Part shown: positions 60,494 to 64,000 of the stretch, in pieces
How the letters are laid out: each line of letters opens with the position of its first letter
Numbering within the stretch: position 1 is the stretch's first letter
NCBI RefSeq assembly: GCF_004217445.1
Contig: NZ_SHKX01000016.1
Location: 1 to 64,000 of the forward strand
Length of the DNA: 64,000 nt
Source of the DNA: Fluviicoccus keumensis
Lineage (GTDB): Bacteria > Pseudomonadota > Gammaproteobacteria > Pseudomonadales > Moraxellaceae
Reading direction: 5' to 3'
Made by a program: the position numbers and the translations under genes
Notes under the pieces: model-generated
The model's input: only the letters and a program-made list of their open reading frames with translations
Told to the model about the DNA's origin: nothing
The model's database searches: none

Positions 60494-62257
60494 TTACTCC
60501 AGCCGGATGTTGTAGGCTTCCTGCAGGCTGATCAGCCCGCGCCGCGCCAAGTGCAGGGCGTGGGCGGTCAGCGGCGTCATGCCTTCGCGGATGGCCAGCG
60601 CCTGGATGTCGTCGGCCTGAACACCCGGCACCAGGATCGCCCGTATCGCCTGACTCATCACCAGCAGTTCATACACCGCCCGCCGTCCCTTCACGCCGCG
60701 TCCCTTGCAAAAGTCACAGCCCGCGCCCTTGTGGAATACTTCGTCATCAGCCACGCCCATGATGCGGCGGATGGCGGGGTCGGGATGGTCTTCCACCAGG
60801 CAATGCGGGCAGTTGGTGCGCACCAGGCGTTGGGCCAGCACGCCCAGCAGGGTGCTGCTCAGCAGATAGGATTCCACGCCGATTTCCAAAAAGCGGGTAA
60901 TGGTGTCGGCGGCGCTGTTGGTGTGCAGGGTGGTCAGCACCAGATGGCCGGTCAGAGCGCTTTCCACCGCCATCTTGGCGGTTTCCTGGTCGCGCACTTC
61001 GCCCAGCATGATCACGTCCGGGTCGTGGCGCAGGATGTGCTTCAGCGCCTTGGCGAAGGTATAGCCGATCTGGGGATTGATCTGGATCTGGGCGATACCG
61101 TCGATATGGTATTCCACCGGGTCTTCGACGGTGATGATGTTCAGTGTTTCATTGCGGATGTGTTCCAGCGCGGTGTACAGCGTGGTGGACTTGCCGGAGC
61201 CGGTGGGGCCGGTCACCAGAAACATGCCGTTGTTGCGGCTGAGCAGGTGACGGATGCGCTCGGCGTCGTCGCCTTCATAGCCCAGGTCTTCGAGATGCTG
61301 CATGGCGAACTGGCTGTCCAGCAGGCGGATGACCACGTCCTCGCCATAAATGCCGGGCATCAGCGACAAGCGCAGGTCCACTTCCTTGTTGTTGAAGCGG
61401 ATGCGGGCGCGGCCGTCCTGGGGAATGCGGTGTTCGGAAATGTCCATGCCGCCGAAGATTTTCAGGCGGGTCACGATCGGGGAAAGCAGGTTGCGGCTGA
61501 ACGAACGCTGGCGCACTAGTTGGCCGTCAATGCGGAAAAAAATGTCCACGGACTTCTGGCGGGGCCGGATATGGATGTCGGAGGCGCGGCCGACCACGGC
61601 TTCGGTAATCAGGTTCTGCACCAGCTGCACCACCGGCCGTTCCAGCACCTTGTCGCTGATCTTCTGGTCCACCGCCGCCGGATCATCCCGCATCAGCAGT
61701 TCGACGTTCTCCAGCGCCCGGTCGATTTCCTCCTGGCCGTAATGGCTGGAGATGGCCTCCAGGATGTCGGCGGGCGTGGCGACGGCGACTTCAACCATGA
61801 GATCGGTCATGAAGCGCAGTTTCTCCATGACCGTGTTGTCGGACGGATCCGCCATGGCGACAATCAGGCGGTTATCGGTCTTCAGCAGCGGAAACAACAA
61901 GTGCTTGCGGGCGAAGCTGGCCGGAATGGTGATCAGGACGGAAGGGTCCAGGTCAAAATCACGAATGTGTACGAACGGCAGGCCGAAAGTGCCGGCCAGC
62001 AGCCGGCCCAGGTCTTCCTCGGAAATCAAGCCCTTGCTTTGCAGCTGGAAACCAATGTGCTGGCTGTTCTGGCAGGCCGGATCGGCCATGAATTTGGTCA
62101 ATTCGTCCTTGGTCAGCAATCCCGACTCCAGCAGGAGGCGTGAGGCCGACTGCGGCGCCAAGGGGTGCCGGTAGTAGTCCTGCAATTGTTCGCTGTTACG
62201 GACAGTGTCCAAAAACGACAGTGAATTCCGTGGGCGGATAACGGGCGCCTGCGTCAT
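60494..62257 (-). CDS. GspE/PilB-type secretion or pilus ATPase
   Basis: 587 aa. The N-terminal GspE_N domain (about 40-190) is followed by the ATPase: Walker A GPTGSGKSTTLYTALE, Asp box IITVEDPVEYHIDGIAQIQINPQIGYTFAKALKHILRHDPDVIMLGEVRD, and His box TGHLVLTTLHTNSA. A tetracysteine motif (CPHC, then CDFC) is as in GspE. It powers assembly of a type II system or type IV pilus. No other gsp or pil genes lie in the window. Its stop is 10 bp from the convergent DksA-like stop. Confidence 0.9.
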   Translation of the reverse strand: MTQAPVIRPRNSLSFLDTVRNSEQLQDYYRHPLAPQSASRLLLESGLLTKDELTKFMADPACQNSQHIGFQLQSKGLISEEDLGRLLAGTFGLPFVHIRDFDLDPSVLITIPASFARKHLLFPLLKTDNRLIVAMADPSDNTVMEKLRFMTDLMVEVAVATPADILEAISSHYGQEEIDRALENVELLMRDDPAAVDQKISDKVLERPVVQLVQNLITEAVVGRASDIHIRPRQKSVDIFFRIDGQLVRQRSFSRNLLSPIVTRLKIFGGMDISEHRIPQDGRARIRFNNKEVDLRLSLMPGIYGEDVVIRLLDSQFAMQHLEDLGYEGDDAERIRHLLSRNNGMFLVTGPTGSGKSTTLYTALEHIRNETLNIITVEDPVEYHIDGIAQIQINPQIGYTFAKALKHILRHDPDVIMLGEVRDQETAKMAVESALTGHLVLTTLHTNSAADTITRFLEIGVESYLLSSTLLGVLAQRLVRTNCPHCLVEDHPDPAIRRIMGVADDEVFHKGAGCDFCKGRGVKGRRAVYELLVMSQAIRAILVPGVQADDIQALAIREGMTPLTAHALHLARRGLISLQEAYNIRLE

Positions 62258-62501
62258 TGATTTGTCTCGCTGAGGGCGCGACCTTGTGCCGGATTTGTAT
62301 ACTGCTTCTCAAAATAGCATAGGCATGGCCGAGGTCAACCGTCCGGGGAATGATGCGCGTATTTCAGGCGACGAGCTGCAAATGCGGGCTGCCCGGCGGC
62401 TTTTGCGCCCCCGCGTCCCGCAAACCCATTCCAACCGGACGCAAAATGGCTTAAAAACGTTCCCATTCCTTCGGGTCATTACATAACAAGGAGTCTGTCC
62501 C

Positions 62502-64000
<1,499 letters not shown>

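Overview
The window is about 62% G+C by eye, gene-dense and without long non-coding gaps. It looks like a betaproteobacterial chromosome, perhaps Neisseriales/Chromobacteriaceae. The main clues are the gene orders aroQ-accB-accC-prmA-DUF3426 and dusB-fis-purH-purD, together with a Pseudomonas-type family I.1 lipase and outer-membrane TPS proteins. The lineage is an inference from gene order and protein resemblance; no 16S or marker search could be run.

Layout. 1-7313 is a surface-protein locus: the 3' end of a two-partner-secretion exoprotein with YDG repeats, its TpsB transporter, then convergently a FecR-domain protein with two beta-rich modules and a TPR/beta-barrel protein resembling Slam. 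7542-7617 is tRNA-Lys(CTT) with promoter and terminator. 7711-12715 holds two SDR dehydrogenases, a Baeyer-Villiger-type flavin monooxygenase, a divergent TetR regulator with two operator-like palindromes, and a START-domain protein. 12699-17544 is a divergent drug-efflux locus (tetR-tolC-small ORF against emrA-emrB type genes), with 4-nt overlaps throughout. 17554-25386 holds a DUF4105/Lnb-like protein, a DUF3015 protein, a chromosomal TraT-like lipoprotein, a spermidine-synthase-like protein, a methyltransferase and maeB.

25387-26866 is a non-coding, hairpin-rich stretch followed by an AT-rich orphan HINT gene that looks like a polymorphic-toxin remnant; a Uma2 endonuclease gene follows. 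27581-36841 is core metabolism on the minus strand: purD, purH, fis, dusB, a zinc-ribbon DUF3426 protein, prmA, accC, accB, aroQ. 36996-42557 runs on the plus strand: a small membrane protein, a three-gene cysteine-type formate-dehydrogenase-like module and an APC permease. 42814-48065 holds a DUF445 membrane protein, LemA plus an M48 peptidase, a cold-shock protein and a nitroreductase with an FNR-like box. 48072-56268 holds a glycosyltransferase, a PRPP-synthetase paralogue overlapping an AMP-phosphorylase-type gene, a family I.1 lipase, two TetR regulators meeting tail to tail, and an acyl-CoA ligase.

56461-58739 is an AT-rich accessory islet with two unrecognised genes, one with a divergent GIY-YIG-like signature, and an attC-like inverted repeat at its edge. 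58957-64000 has an RhlB-like helicase, a small DksA-like coiled-coil protein without a zinc finger, a GspE/PilB-type ATPase and the 5' part of acs.

The stretches most worth a second look are the Slam-like/FecR pair, the AMP phosphorylase/PRPP synthetase pair, the formate-dehydrogenase module, the zinc-less DksA-like protein and the two AT-rich islets.
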